DNA of 9,491 nucleotides from CAYWNA01 sp964459305 (GCA_964459305.1 CAYWNA010000382.1:1-9491), one strand, 5' to 3'; positions 1 through 7,550 are shown, numbered from the stretch's first letter. Program-made: numbers and translations. The notes: a model not told the origin generated them from the letters alone.

Positions 1-2472
1 GTCGTGCCGACTCCGACGATCTCCGGCGAGCCGGAACTTGTGCGGCAGTATGAGGCGCTGAAGCGCGATCTGACGAGGCGGTCGACGTTTGCCCAAGTGG
101 CCGATGAGACGTTCCGCCGCGAGGCCTTGATTCTGGACACGGATCGCGATCCGACCGACGTGGTTCTGCGCAGAACGGCAGCGCTTTTGGCCGATATTCA
201 GAAGATGCCGACGGCACGGGACTTGTCCGCGATGGCGGCGGAACTCGAAGACCTACAGGCGACTGCCGATGCGTTGGACGTCTCGGAGGTTCTTCCGCGA
301 TACACGCTGTTCGAGAAGGTCTGCAAGCTGCGTCGGAAAATTGCGTTCTCTAATCCGCTGCTGGACTTCGACGAGATCGTGTTCATCAAACGACACGGAT
401 CGCTCTACAGCCACATGGTCGATCAGTTCTACGGCATCACCGCCCAGCCGGGCGGCGGACTGTACGTACTTTTCGACGCCTTCGGCGATGAGCCCAAGGT
501 GCATGATGTCCTGTCCGACTCCGTGGTCCAGCAGGGGCGTCTTGCGGGAAAGAAACTCCACGGCGGACCGAGCAAGAAGTGGAACCTCAGCTTCTATGAC
601 AGAACAGCTTCGCTGCGCGGAGACGAGACCGAAGGCGGGGCATTCCTCTCGCCGGACCTGTCTTTTGACGGCAAGCAAATCCTATTCGCATACGCCGAAT
701 GCCAAGGCGACCGAAATCACCGGGCGCATACCGACTTCAGCCGGGGCCATTGGGATGAGGGCCGCTGTTATCATGTCTTCAAGGTCAACGTGGATGGATC
801 CGGCTTGGAACAACTCACCGACGGCACGTTCAACGACTTCGACCCTTGCTGGCTGCCCAACGGCCGGATTGTGTTCAACAGCGAGCGCTGCGGCGGCTAC
901 CTGCGATGCGGCCGGGTTTGTCCTACGTACACGCTACACGACATGGCCTCCGATGGCAGCGACATTCGCCGTTTGAGTTTTCACGAAACTCACGAATGGC
1001 ATCCGAGTGTCGGCAACGACGGCAACATTCTGTACACACGGTGGGACTACGTGGACCGCTGGTCGTCGGCCGCACACATGCCGTGGATCATGACGCCGGA
1101 CGGCCGCGACCCCAGGGCCATCCAAGGCAACTACACGGATCGGATGAGCCGCCCGGACATGGAAGTCGACATTCGTGCCATTCCGGATTCTCGAAAACTG
1201 ATTGCCACGGCGACCGGTCACCATTCGCAGGTTTTTGGCTCGCTGGTCGTCATTGACCCCAGGGTCGTGGACGACGATCAGATGTCGGCGATCAAACGTC
1301 TGACGCCCGACGTCGGTTTTCCGGAGAATCAAACCCCGCGAGGATCGGACGGAGGATGGGACAGTCACTACGGCGAAGCCTGGCCGCTAAGCGAGGACTA
1401 TTACTTGTGCGTTTATGATTCGACGGCAAGCATAAGGCCGAATAGGCCGTTGGATGCAAGTTACGGCATCTACTTGCTTGACACCTTCGGCAACCGCGAG
1501 TTGATCTACCGCGATCCGGATATCTCGTCCCACAATCCGATTCCTCTTCGTCCGCGTCCGACACCGCCGGTGATCCCGGACGGGTCCGATCGCGTGGCGG
1601 AACGCGATCCGGCCGAAGCGGTCGTGGGGCTGGTCAATGTGTACAACAGCCGCAAGCCATGGCCCGAGGGGACCAAGATCAAGGCCCTGCGCGTCTACCA
1701 GATATTTCCGCTGCCCATTGCATCCTGGGCCGTGAAGCACAATGTGGGGCTGCAAATTCCAGGCACCAATTCCGTCAACATCACCCGCGCCGTGCTGGGG
1801 ACGGTTCCGGTGGAAGGGGACGGGAGCGCTCATTTCATCGCCCCGGCGCGAAAACAGTTGTTCTTTCAGGCGCTAGACGAGCAAGGGATGGCGATCCAAA
1901 CGATGCGTTCCGGAACGCAATTCATGCCCGGCGAAAAGGCGACATGCCACGGGTGTCACGAGCCGACGCACGCCGCGGTAACCGCCGCCGGCACCAGCCC
2001 GCCGCTGGCGATGCGCCGGGCGCCTTCCCGGCTGAAGCCTGACGTGGACGGCACGAACCCGCTCAGCTACCCGCGTCTTGTACAGCCAGTGTTGGATCGG
2101 CATTGCGTGGAATGCCACGCAAAAGAGGCGGACAAGGCGCCGCGACTCGATTCGGAGGTAGTCAGACACGAAGTGGGCGGCTGGATGAACATCCCCACGA
2201 CGTACTTCGCATCGTACCTGAGTCTGGCACCGAAATACGGCACTTGGAAGTATGCCGAAGTTCTGGACTCGACCCCGGGGAAAGTGGGCGCCAGGGCGTC
2301 GAAGCTCTACGAACTGCTCGGAAAAAGGCATTACGATGTCAAGCTATCGAAAGAGGAAGTGCACCGGATCACGGTCTGGCTAGATTCCTATTCCCCGTTC
2401 TACGGTGTCTACGAACCGGAGGCCGGCCAGGCCCAACTTCGCGGAGAACTCGTACGCCCCGCACTCGAGTAG
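1..2472 (+). CDS. HzsA-related PD40 / dihaem c-type cytochrome protein (5' partial)
   Basis: Exported dihaem protein of unknown reaction, related to the hydrazine synthase alpha subunit family. The frame is open from base 1. A GTG at base 4 is possible but no signal peptide follows it, and covalent haem c is attached outside the cytoplasm, so the true start probably lies upstream. Residues are numbered here from that GTG (822 residues). Residues about 205-360 show repeated beta-propeller (PD40/TolB-like) signatures such as SPDLSFDGKQILF and a DFDPCWLPNGRIVF repeat. A cysteine cluster, C296, C302 and C306, follows. Residues about 555-660 hold the family-typical run DGSAHFIAP...LFFQALDE...QTMRSGTQFMPGE leading into the first haem motif CHGCH (648-652). 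The second haem motif, CVECH, is at 701-705, in a region resembling small cytochromes. The C-terminus ends in WLDSYSPFYG plus a short tail. No HzsB/C-like gene is visible, so a true anammox role is not supported. An electron-transfer or oxidative enzyme is possible. Family assignment is fairly sure; function is unknown. Confidence 0.85.
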   Translation, partial: VVPTPTISGEPELVRQYEALKRDLTRRSTFAQVADETFRREALILDTDRDPTDVVLRRTAALLADIQKMPTARDLSAMAAELEDLQATADALDVSEVLPRYTLFEKVCKLRRKIAFSNPLLDFDEIVFIKRHGSLYSHMVDQFYGITAQPGGGLYVLFDAFGDEPKVHDVLSDSVVQQGRLAGKKLHGGPSKKWNLSFYDRTASLRGDETEGGAFLSPDLSFDGKQILFAYAECQGDRNHRAHTDFSRGHWDEGRCYHVFKVNVDGSGLEQLTDGTFNDFDPCWLPNGRIVFNSERCGGYLRCGRVCPTYTLHDMASDGSDIRRLSFHETHEWHPSVGNDGNILYTRWDYVDRWSSAAHMPWIMTPDGRDPRAIQGNYTDRMSRPDMEVDIRAIPDSRKLIATATGHHSQVFGSLVVIDPRVVDDDQMSAIKRLTPDVGFPENQTPRGSDGGWDSHYGEAWPLSEDYYLCVYDSTASIRPNRPLDASYGIYLLDTFGNRELIYRDPDISSHNPIPLRPRPTPPVIPDGSDRVAERDPAEAVVGLVNVYNSRKPWPEGTKIKALRVYQIFPLPIASWAVKHNVGLQIPGTNSVNITRAVLGTVPVEGDGSAHFIAPARKQLFFQALDEQGMAIQTMRSGTQFMPGEKATCHGCHEPTHAAVTAAGTSPPLAMRRAPSRLKPDVDGTNPLSYPRLVQPVLDRHCVECHAKEADKAPRLDSEVVRHEVGGWMNIPTTYFASYLSLAPKYGTWKYAEVLDSTPGKVGARASKLYELLGKRHYDVKLSKEEVHRITVWLDSYSPFYGVYEPEAGQAQLRGELVRPALE

Positions 2473-2523
2473 AGCTGACACGCGGATAGAAGAACAAGTG
2501 GCGATCAAGAACGGAGGGCAACA

Positions 2524-2643
2524 ATGACGAGACGCGCTGCCGCCGCTGCCATCTTTGCGTTTTCCATGTGGTCCGCCTCGTCAGGGGCTATTGGCGAAGA
2601 TGCCGAGGAACCTCCTCATCTTGTCCGCTCGATTCGCCGTTAG
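2524..2643 (+). CDS. Small 39-residue frame with signal-peptide-like start; small secreted peptide or gene remnant
   Basis: I do not recognise this product. The frame starts at ATG 2524 and is preceded by a strong Shine-Dalgarno, GGAGGG at 2513-2518, five bases before the ATG. This is the best reason to think it is or was translated. The product starts MTRRAAAAAIFAFSMW, with basic residues and then a short hydrophobic stretch ending in Ala/Ser-rich sequence, as in a Sec or Tat signal peptide. It then has a short acidic part (GEDAEEPP) and stops at TAG 2641-2643. It lies 51 bases after the HzsA-related gene on the same strand and 38 bases from the convergent end of the peptidase gene. The likeliest reading is the 5' stump of an exported protein gene whose body was lost at a rearrangement. 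A genuine small secreted peptide is the alternative. Reading past the TAG stays open for only 23 more codons, so one stop-codon mutation does not explain the short length. Confidence 0.45.
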   Translation: MTRRAAAAAIFAFSMWSASSGAIGEDAEEPPHLVRSIRR

Positions 2644-2681
2644 GATCAACGGCCGGCTGGGGATTGGAATCTCGATCAGTA

Positions 2682-4562
2682 TCAGTCGCGGCGGTCCAAA
2701 ATCTCTTCGATCTGATCCATGACACGGTTCATGACGGCGATGGTCTTGTCGAAGGGATCACGAGTCATCATGTCGACGCCGACCTTCTTTAAGATGGGGA
2801 TGGGATAGTCGGAACCGCCGGCGGAAAGGAACTCGATGGTCCTTTCGACTGCGTCCTCCTCGCCACTGAGAATTGTCTCCGAAAGCGCCGTGGAAGCCGT
2901 AAACGACGTGGCGTACTGGTAGACGTAGAAGTTGTAATAGAAGTGAGGCACATAGGCCCACTCGACGCAGTACAAGTCGTTGATGTCGCAGGTCCCCTGA
3001 TCGTGTCCGTAGTACCTCCTGAGGATATCTCCGTAAATCTCGGTCAGCGTATCGCCCGTCAAAGGCTCGCCGTTTTCGGCCTTTTGATGGATTGCCAGCT
3101 CGAATTCAGCGAACTGAGTCTGGCGGAACACGGTCCCTTTGAAGCCGTCCAGGTAACTCATCAACAGCGATAGCTTGATGTCGTCGTCATCGATTTTCGT
3201 GAGCGTCTTGTCGATCAGCAGTGCTTCGTTCAGTGTCGAAGCAACTTCGGCAACGAAGATGGAATAGTCTGCGGTAGCGTAGGGCTGGGCTTTGTTCGAG
3301 TAGTAGCTGTGCATCGCGTGACCCAGTTCGTGGGTCAACGTGCTGACGTCGTTGTACTGACCGTTGTAATTCAGCAACATGTATGGGTGGACGTCGTAGC
3401 AGCTGCCATTGCAGTACGCTCCGTAACGCTTGCCCGGCGTGGGATAGACATCGATCCAACGCTGTTCGGTAGCCTGTCGCACCACATCGACGTAGTCTTG
3501 TCCCATCGGCGCCAAGGACTCCAGGACCAATTGAACCGCCTCGTCGTACGAGTATTCCAATTCCACCTTGTCAACAACCGGTGCGTAGACGTCGGAGTAC
3601 TTCAGTTGATCGACGCCCAACATGCGTTCTTTCAGTCGCAAATACCGATGAAAGGAATCAAGGTTCTCGTTGACATTCTCGATCAGGGCGTGATACACGT
3701 CGACGGGTATGTTGTTTGCATCCAAAGCACGGTGCAGGCAGGAATCGTAACTCCGCACGCGGGTGTAGAACATATCCTTGTTTACTTGGGCGCCCAACTG
3801 TGCTCCAAAGGTCTGCTTGAACTTGTCAAACGTACCGAAGAACGCAGCGAAGACGGCTTCGCGATCCTCCCGATTGGGTGCCGCCCGATGCTTGGCGTAG
3901 CTGGCTTGGTTCAATGTGACCGTCGTACCGTCCGACAGCGTGACCTCGGCAAAAGGCATTTCGGCGTTGGCGAAAATCGAAAATATTGACGATGGCGCCG
4001 AGGCCATAAGCCCCGTTTCCGCCAAGATTTTCTCTTCGCTAGCGCTCCGCTGATGGGCCTTGGTTCGCAGGATGTCATTCAGCGGCATGCGGTAGATTTC
4101 GAGTCCGGGCTCCTGTTGGATGAATGCGTCGATCTTCTCTTTGTCCATCGAGGCGATTTCGGGGGTAACGAACGATGCTTTCGATCCGTACTCGGTTCGC
4201 AGCTGCCGGAGCATCTGTTTGTTTCCCTGGTATTTCGAATCGCGCGTGTCCTGGTCCGACTTCATCGAAGCGTAGGAAAACAGTCGCGACAGCTCCTTGC
4301 CGATTTCGCTGTTCAGCTTCAAACATGCCAGTAGCTGGCTTGGCGAGTCGGCCAAGGTACCCTGGAAGGCCAGTATTTCGTCGAATCGTGCAGCGACGTG
4401 GTCCTTGGCCGCTGCCCAAGCTTCGTCCGATTCATAGATGTCTTCCAGCTTCCATGTGTCCTCTTGGGCAATGTCTGCCCGTTCGCGCGTTTGAGCATGC
4501 AGTTGACTCTGACACAAGACGACGATCAACAGCAAAGTCGATCGGAGCGCTAGCTTCTTCAT
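2682..4562 (-). CDS. pepF: Exported oligoendopeptidase F (M3 family zinc metallopeptidase)
   Basis: Zinc endopeptidase that cleaves oligopeptides, 626 residues, full length for the roughly 600-residue PepF/M3B group. The zinc motif HELGH is at residues 411-415 (H411, H415 ligands, E412 catalytic). The third ligand is expected at E439 in YSIFVAEVASTLNEAL, which is highly typical of PepF. The C-terminal FYVYQYATS, around residues 540-550, is another family hallmark. The N-terminus has a signal peptide: KK, a hydrophobic core at about 8-17, and a likely cleavage after LHA (residue 23). There is no lipobox, because the cysteine at 17 is preceded by VVL. The enzyme is therefore probably periplasmic, unlike the cytoplasmic PepF of lactic acid bacteria. 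The start is supported by GGAG (complement of 4570-4573), 7 bases before the ATG. It is transcribed away from the operon at 4924 and converges with the first block. A role in turnover of peptides outside the cytoplasm is inferred; specificity is unknown. Confidence 0.93.
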   Translation of the reverse strand: MKKLALRSTLLLIVVLCQSQLHAQTRERADIAQEDTWKLEDIYESDEAWAAAKDHVAARFDEILAFQGTLADSPSQLLACLKLNSEIGKELSRLFSYASMKSDQDTRDSKYQGNKQMLRQLRTEYGSKASFVTPEIASMDKEKIDAFIQQEPGLEIYRMPLNDILRTKAHQRSASEEKILAETGLMASAPSSIFSIFANAEMPFAEVTLSDGTTVTLNQASYAKHRAAPNREDREAVFAAFFGTFDKFKQTFGAQLGAQVNKDMFYTRVRSYDSCLHRALDANNIPVDVYHALIENVNENLDSFHRYLRLKERMLGVDQLKYSDVYAPVVDKVELEYSYDEAVQLVLESLAPMGQDYVDVVRQATEQRWIDVYPTPGKRYGAYCNGSCYDVHPYMLLNYNGQYNDVSTLTHELGHAMHSYYSNKAQPYATADYSIFVAEVASTLNEALLIDKTLTKIDDDDIKLSLLMSYLDGFKGTVFRQTQFAEFELAIHQKAENGEPLTGDTLTEIYGDILRRYYGHDQGTCDINDLYCVEWAYVPHFYYNFYVYQYATSFTASTALSETILSGEEDAVERTIEFLSAGGSDYPIPILKKVGVDMMTRDPFDKTIAVMNRVMDQIEEILDRRD

Positions 4563-4610
4563 CGAGCTTCTCCATCAGGAAATTCGCGGCAATCGAAATT
4601 CGAGTTGGGC

Positions 4611-4639
4611 AGTTTAGACTTACCCAATGGCAATTTCAA
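4611..4639 (-). promoter_or_regulatory. Candidate sigma-70-type promoter for pepF
   Basis: On the - strand the sequence reads TTGAAA (complement of 4634-4639), a 17-base spacer, then TAAACT (complement of 4611-4616). This matches the -35 consensus at 5 of 6 positions and the -10 consensus at 4 of 6 with ideal spacing. Transcription would begin near 4604 and give a leader of about 40 bases before the pepF start. The call rests on position and consensus match only; planctomycete promoters are poorly characterised. Confidence 0.4.
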
Positions 4640-4700
4640 CCGCTCGGTTACCCTAAATTGTCAGCCTTCTTCCATACGCGCATCGAGAGGTTGGGACGGG

Positions 4701-4706
4701 TATAAT
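4701..4706 (+). promoter_or_regulatory. TATAAT -10 box upstream of the structured segment
   Basis: A perfect -10 hexamer directly abuts the structured segment. No convincing -35 lies 16-18 bases upstream (the site there reads about GCGCAT) and there is no TG extension, so an activator or a non-canonical upstream contact would be needed. A start at about 4711-4714 would put the first transcribed bases inside the left arm of the inverted repeat. It could drive the RNA element, the operon starting at 4924, or both. Confidence 0.4.
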
Positions 4707-4901
4707 TGAGGTTGCGATCAGGAACCGCCGCGACCCGGCACGGGAAGATAGATTGTCTGGGATCCCCTCAAGGAGGAGGTCGGCGGCGACGAACAGGCCA
4801 GCCGGATGCGAGCCCGCGCCGCACGCGAGCTGTGGAGTGTTTGATCGTCGTCGTGCCCTGGGCATCGAGAAAGACGGGAAGTTCTGAATGCGCAACCTCA
4901 A
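4706..4901 (+). ncRNA. Candidate structured RNA or 5' leader element, class unassigned
   Basis: The segment is closed by a perfect 11-bp inverted repeat, TTGAGGTTGCG (4706-4716) with CGCAACCTCAA (4891-4901). Nested pairing continues inward. CAG-G-AAC (4719-4725) pairs with GTTCTG (4881-4886) with one bulged G. CCC (4734-4736) plus GGCAC (4737-4741) pair with GTGCC (4853-4857) and GGG (4860-4862), separated by a CT bulge. GGCGACGA (4785-4792) pairs with TCGTCGTC (4845-4852). A side hairpin CCTC-AAG-GAGG lies at 4766-4776. The result is a long branched rod of about 190 bases, comparable in size and overall shape to 6S RNA, but I cannot match 6S or another known class by sequence. No U-tract follows. 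The closing stem ends 22 bases before the ATG at 4924, just ahead of its ribosome binding site, so a leader (riboswitch-like) role is equally possible. Pairing was found by eye, without an energy calculation. Confidence 0.45.
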
Positions 4902-4923
4902 CGCTCTAGGAAGGACCTGACTG

Positions 4924-6444
4924 ATGAGAAACGATGAAAACGAACGATTTGGCCTTTGCCCCCATCACCACCCGGCCTTCTGCGGTGGGGATTTTGGGCG
5001 ACGCGACTTCCTTAAGGGCGTGGCGGTCGCTTCAGCGGCATTGGGGACGCTGGGGCAAGTGGCTGGCGCGGATGATAATGCGCCGAAGCCCGCGGCAAAG
5101 AAGAAGCCGCCCGTGCTGAAGGTCGGCTACGTGCGGCACGCCAAGGCCTCCGGCGGCGGCTGGCCCGGCCATGGTTTCAACAACGACACCGCCTGCCAAG
5201 AGTATTCCCAGAAGCTGCAGGGGATTGGCAGGGAGTTGGGCGTCGAGATCGATCTGGCCGATGCGATGATCACAGACGACGCCGGCGCCGAGCGGTTCAT
5301 CAAAGCCGCCAAGTCGCAGCGTCCTGACGCCCTGATGATCCTGCCCATTGGCATTTTCAGCATGTGGAAACGGGCCAACCGAATCTTCGACGCGCTGCAG
5401 GATATCCCTACGCTGGTCTTCACCCCAATCGGAGGTAGCTTCACCTTGGAGACCGCGCCGATCGCGCATAAGCCTGGTTTCTACCTAGTCAGTTCGCTGG
5501 ACATAGCCGACGTCCGCCCGGGCCTGGAGATGGTCAAGACCGCGGCGATCCTCAGGCAGAGTACGCTTCTGGTCATCGGACGCTCCGGCTATGGACCGCC
5601 TTTCAAGGGTGACGTCTTCGGCCCCTTGGGCACGAAACTGAAAGACGTGCCGAGCGCAGAGTACGTCGATGCGTACAAGAAGAGCCCCGTCACCGACGAG
5701 GTCCGCCAACTTGCCAACGAAGCGATCAAACAGGCCAAGGCGGTCAAAGAGGTCACCGAGGAGGACATCGTCAACGCGGCGAAGCACTATTTCGTCTCAA
5801 AGCGCCTCCTGGCCGAGCACGGTGCCGACGGCCTGACCGGGGTCTGCCTGAGCTTCTGCCGCCACGTGGGCACGCCCTGCCTGGGGTGGTCGCGGCTGAT
5901 GGACGAGGGCATCCCGGCCGGCTGCGAGTCGGACATCGGCTCGGCGATGACGATGATGCTGATCCACAAGCTGCTCGGGCGACCCGGGTTCATGGCCGAC
6001 CCCTTCGTCGATACGGCCCAGAACCTCTTCGGCAACGCCCACTGCAACTCACCAACAAAGCTCGACGGCTTTGACGGCCCGCAGGCGGAATACATCGTGC
6101 GGGCTCATCACGCCGGTGGGCATTGGGTGTCGCCCCAGGTCCTTTGGCGGATCGGCCAGGTATTCACGCTCTCGCGGTTCCAACGGCCGAACATGCTGAT
6201 CGTGGATCGGGCCAAGGTGGTCTGCAACTACGACAGCCCGCCCTCGGCCGCCTGCATCACCAACACCGGGGCAATCGTCGAGGGCGCCGAGGACGATCCC
6301 CACAAGGTCGCCGGCTTCCACGTGTTGCAAATCTACGGCGATCACGTCCGCAAGCTCCGCGACTACTGCCAGCTCCACGGCATCGAAGCGGTGCACTCCT
6401 GGGACGAGCGAGTTTCTTTCAAACCCGAAATGAACTGCGGCTGA
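4924..6444 (+). CDS. Tat-exported FucI/AraA-like sugar isomerase-fold protein
   Basis: Predicted extracytoplasmic protein of the L-fucose/L-arabinose isomerase-like superfamily, 506 residues; the substrate is unknown. The N-terminus has a twin-arginine motif, GRRDFLKG (RR at 26-27), a hydrophobic stretch VAVASAALGTLG, and a likely cleavage after AGA (residue 49). Before the RR sits a Cys/His-rich patch (C12, H14-H16, C20). The mature part begins with an isomerase-like alpha/beta region (about 64-170). The core has CESDIGSAMTMM (E335, D337), MADPF (D359) and AHCNSP (H373, C374). The 24-residue spacing from E335 to D359 equals the E337-D361 spacing of the metal ligands I recall for E. coli FucI, so a metal-binding isomerase-like site is plausible. 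The ATG at 4924 has AGGAAGG nine bases upstream (4908-4914). It is first in an operon with the hydrolase 89 bases downstream. The superfamily is likely; catalysis is unproven, and export of an isomerase is unusual. Confidence 0.8.
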   Translation: MRNDENERFGLCPHHHPAFCGGDFGRRDFLKGVAVASAALGTLGQVAGADDNAPKPAAKKKPPVLKVGYVRHAKASGGGWPGHGFNNDTACQEYSQKLQGIGRELGVEIDLADAMITDDAGAERFIKAAKSQRPDALMILPIGIFSMWKRANRIFDALQDIPTLVFTPIGGSFTLETAPIAHKPGFYLVSSLDIADVRPGLEMVKTAAILRQSTLLVIGRSGYGPPFKGDVFGPLGTKLKDVPSAEYVDAYKKSPVTDEVRQLANEAIKQAKAVKEVTEEDIVNAAKHYFVSKRLLAEHGADGLTGVCLSFCRHVGTPCLGWSRLMDEGIPAGCESDIGSAMTMMLIHKLLGRPGFMADPFVDTAQNLFGNAHCNSPTKLDGFDGPQAEYIVRAHHAGGHWVSPQVLWRIGQVFTLSRFQRPNMLIVDRAKVVCNYDSPPSAACITNTGAIVEGAEDDPHKVAGFHVLQIYGDHVRKLRDYCQLHGIEAVHSWDERVSFKPEMNCG

Positions 6445-6533
6445 GCAGAGATGGGCGCTTGCGTGCCACGGTGCCGCTGGTACACATACCCTTCAACAAG
6501 AATCGGACACCTCTTGGCATCAGGGAGCCTCGC

Positions 6534-7550
6534 ATGGAAAACGTGAATGGGAGAAGAGCATTGCGTGTAGCAGCTTTGGCTGTGCTTGCTGTTGTGTGCC
6601 GGCTCGGACTGGCGGATCCACCGCGCGCGGTGGATCACCAGCGACTAGCCGTTGTCCTGGACGAGACGAAGCGTTCGGTCGGGTCGGCTTCCTCGTGCGT
6701 GCGCATCTCCGACGTGATCTACGGCCGCAAAGACGGTATGCTCCTTACGATGGACGTGCTCAAGCCGCCTCGCCCCAATGGCGCCTCCGTGATCTGGGCT
6801 GTCAGCGGCGGATTCCGGTCAAGCCACCGCCATATTGCGGGCAAAGGCTTTGAGCACCGCATGCAGCCATTTCTGAAACGCGGTTATACCGTGCTTGCCG
6901 TTCTCCACGGCTCTGCGCCGAAATATGAGATGAGGGAAATAACCGCAGATTTCCGCCTCGCCGTGAGATTTATCCGGCATCACGCAAAGGACTTTGGAAT
7001 CGATCCGAACAGGATCGGCATCAGCGGTGCATCGGCCGGAGCCTCGCTGGCCCTGTTGATGGGCACCCAAGGAGGCCCCGGCGATCCGAAGGCGGAAGAT
7101 CCCGTCGACCGGGAATCGAGCCGCGTGCAGGCAGTCGCCTGTTTCTACCCCGGAACGGACTGGGTAAATTTCCTGGGAGAAGGCGTCGATTGTCTTGAAA
7201 TATCCCAGCGCCGCGGGCTGATCGAAGGGTTCCGCTTCCGCGAGTATGATCCGAAGCGAAAGGAACATGTTCTGATAACCGACCCGGAAAGGGTGCGGAA
7301 GATTCTCTGGGATTACTCACCCGTGAATTGGGCGACCCCCGAGTCCGCGCCCGCTTTGATGATCCACGGAGAGAAGGACGAGATGCCCCCGACGCATTCC
7401 ACAAGAATGGCCGAGAAACTCAGGGCAGTGGGCGTGCCCGCGGAAGTCATCATCAAGAAAGGCGAGGGGCACGGCTGGAGCAACCAGGGCGAGGACATGG
7501 AGCATCTGGCTGACTGGCACGACAGATACCTCACGCCAGACAGTAGATAG
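6534..7550 (+). CDS. Exported alpha/beta-hydrolase (esterase / acyl-hydrolase type)
   Basis: Secreted serine hydrolase of the alpha/beta-hydrolase fold, 338 residues. The start at ATG 6534 is chosen because AGGGAG (6522-6527) precedes it at good spacing and a signal peptide follows at once. Longer upstream frames overlap the previous gene and lack these. The signal peptide has RR at 7-8, hydrophobic residues about 9-21 and likely cleavage after GLA (27). The nucleophile elbow is GASAG with S167, followed by a hydrophobic helix. The probable triad is completed by D282 in MIHGEKDEMP and H313 in KGEGHGWSN. The region expected to hold the HGG oxyanion motif reads VSGGFRSSHR, with Ser in place of the first His. 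The layout resembles the BD-FAE/acetyl-xylan-esterase-like branch (established family features), so an ester of a sugar is a reasonable but unproven substrate. It sits between two isomerase-fold genes, 66 bases before the second, which suggests a shared carbohydrate pathway. Confidence 0.88.
   Translation: MENVNGRRALRVAALAVLAVVCRLGLADPPRAVDHQRLAVVLDETKRSVGSASSCVRISDVIYGRKDGMLLTMDVLKPPRPNGASVIWAVSGGFRSSHRHIAGKGFEHRMQPFLKRGYTVLAVLHGSAPKYEMREITADFRLAVRFIRHHAKDFGIDPNRIGISGASAGASLALLMGTQGGPGDPKAEDPVDRESSRVQAVACFYPGTDWVNFLGEGVDCLEISQRRGLIEGFRFREYDPKRKEHVLITDPERVRKILWDYSPVNWATPESAPALMIHGEKDEMPPTHSTRMAEKLRAVGVPAEVIIKKGEGHGWSNQGEDMEHLADWHDRYLTPDSR

Larger units (their letters stand above)
4563..4923. 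other. Divergent intergenic region with promoters and a structured segment
   Basis: This 361-base stretch separates the leftward peptidase gene from the rightward Tat-protein operon. From left to right it holds the peptidase ribosome binding site (4570-4573), a candidate peptidase promoter (4611-4639, - strand), a featureless part (about 4640-4700), a perfect TATAAT (4701-4706), a self-complementary segment (4706-4901), and the ribosome binding site AGGAAGG (4908-4914) of the next gene. A 67-codon open frame inside it has no ribosome binding site and an Arg-rich, unrecognisable product, so I do not count it as a gene. Confidence 0.7.

Noticed and set aside
1..2472. True anammox hydrazine synthase
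   Set aside because: Only the alpha-like subunit is present, the neighbours are unrelated to nitrogen metabolism, and many non-anammox planctomycetes carry relatives of this protein.
2568..2792. 74-codon + strand frame overlapping the small frame and the pepF end
   Set aside because: No ribosome binding site; it runs antisense into a well-supported gene. The frame at 2524 has the better start.
3309..3989. 226-codon + strand frame opposite pepF
   Set aside because: A shadow of the conserved peptidase coding sequence, including the HELGH zinc region; no family features.
4706..4909. 67-codon frame inside the structured segment
   Set aside because: There is no ribosome binding site, it starts with an alternative codon inside the repeat arm, and the product is Arg-rich and low in complexity; the RNA pairing explains the segment better.
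6123..6533. Upstream extension of the hydrolase frame
   Set aside because: It overlaps the preceding gene out of frame. The ATG at 6534 has a good ribosome binding site and an immediate signal peptide.
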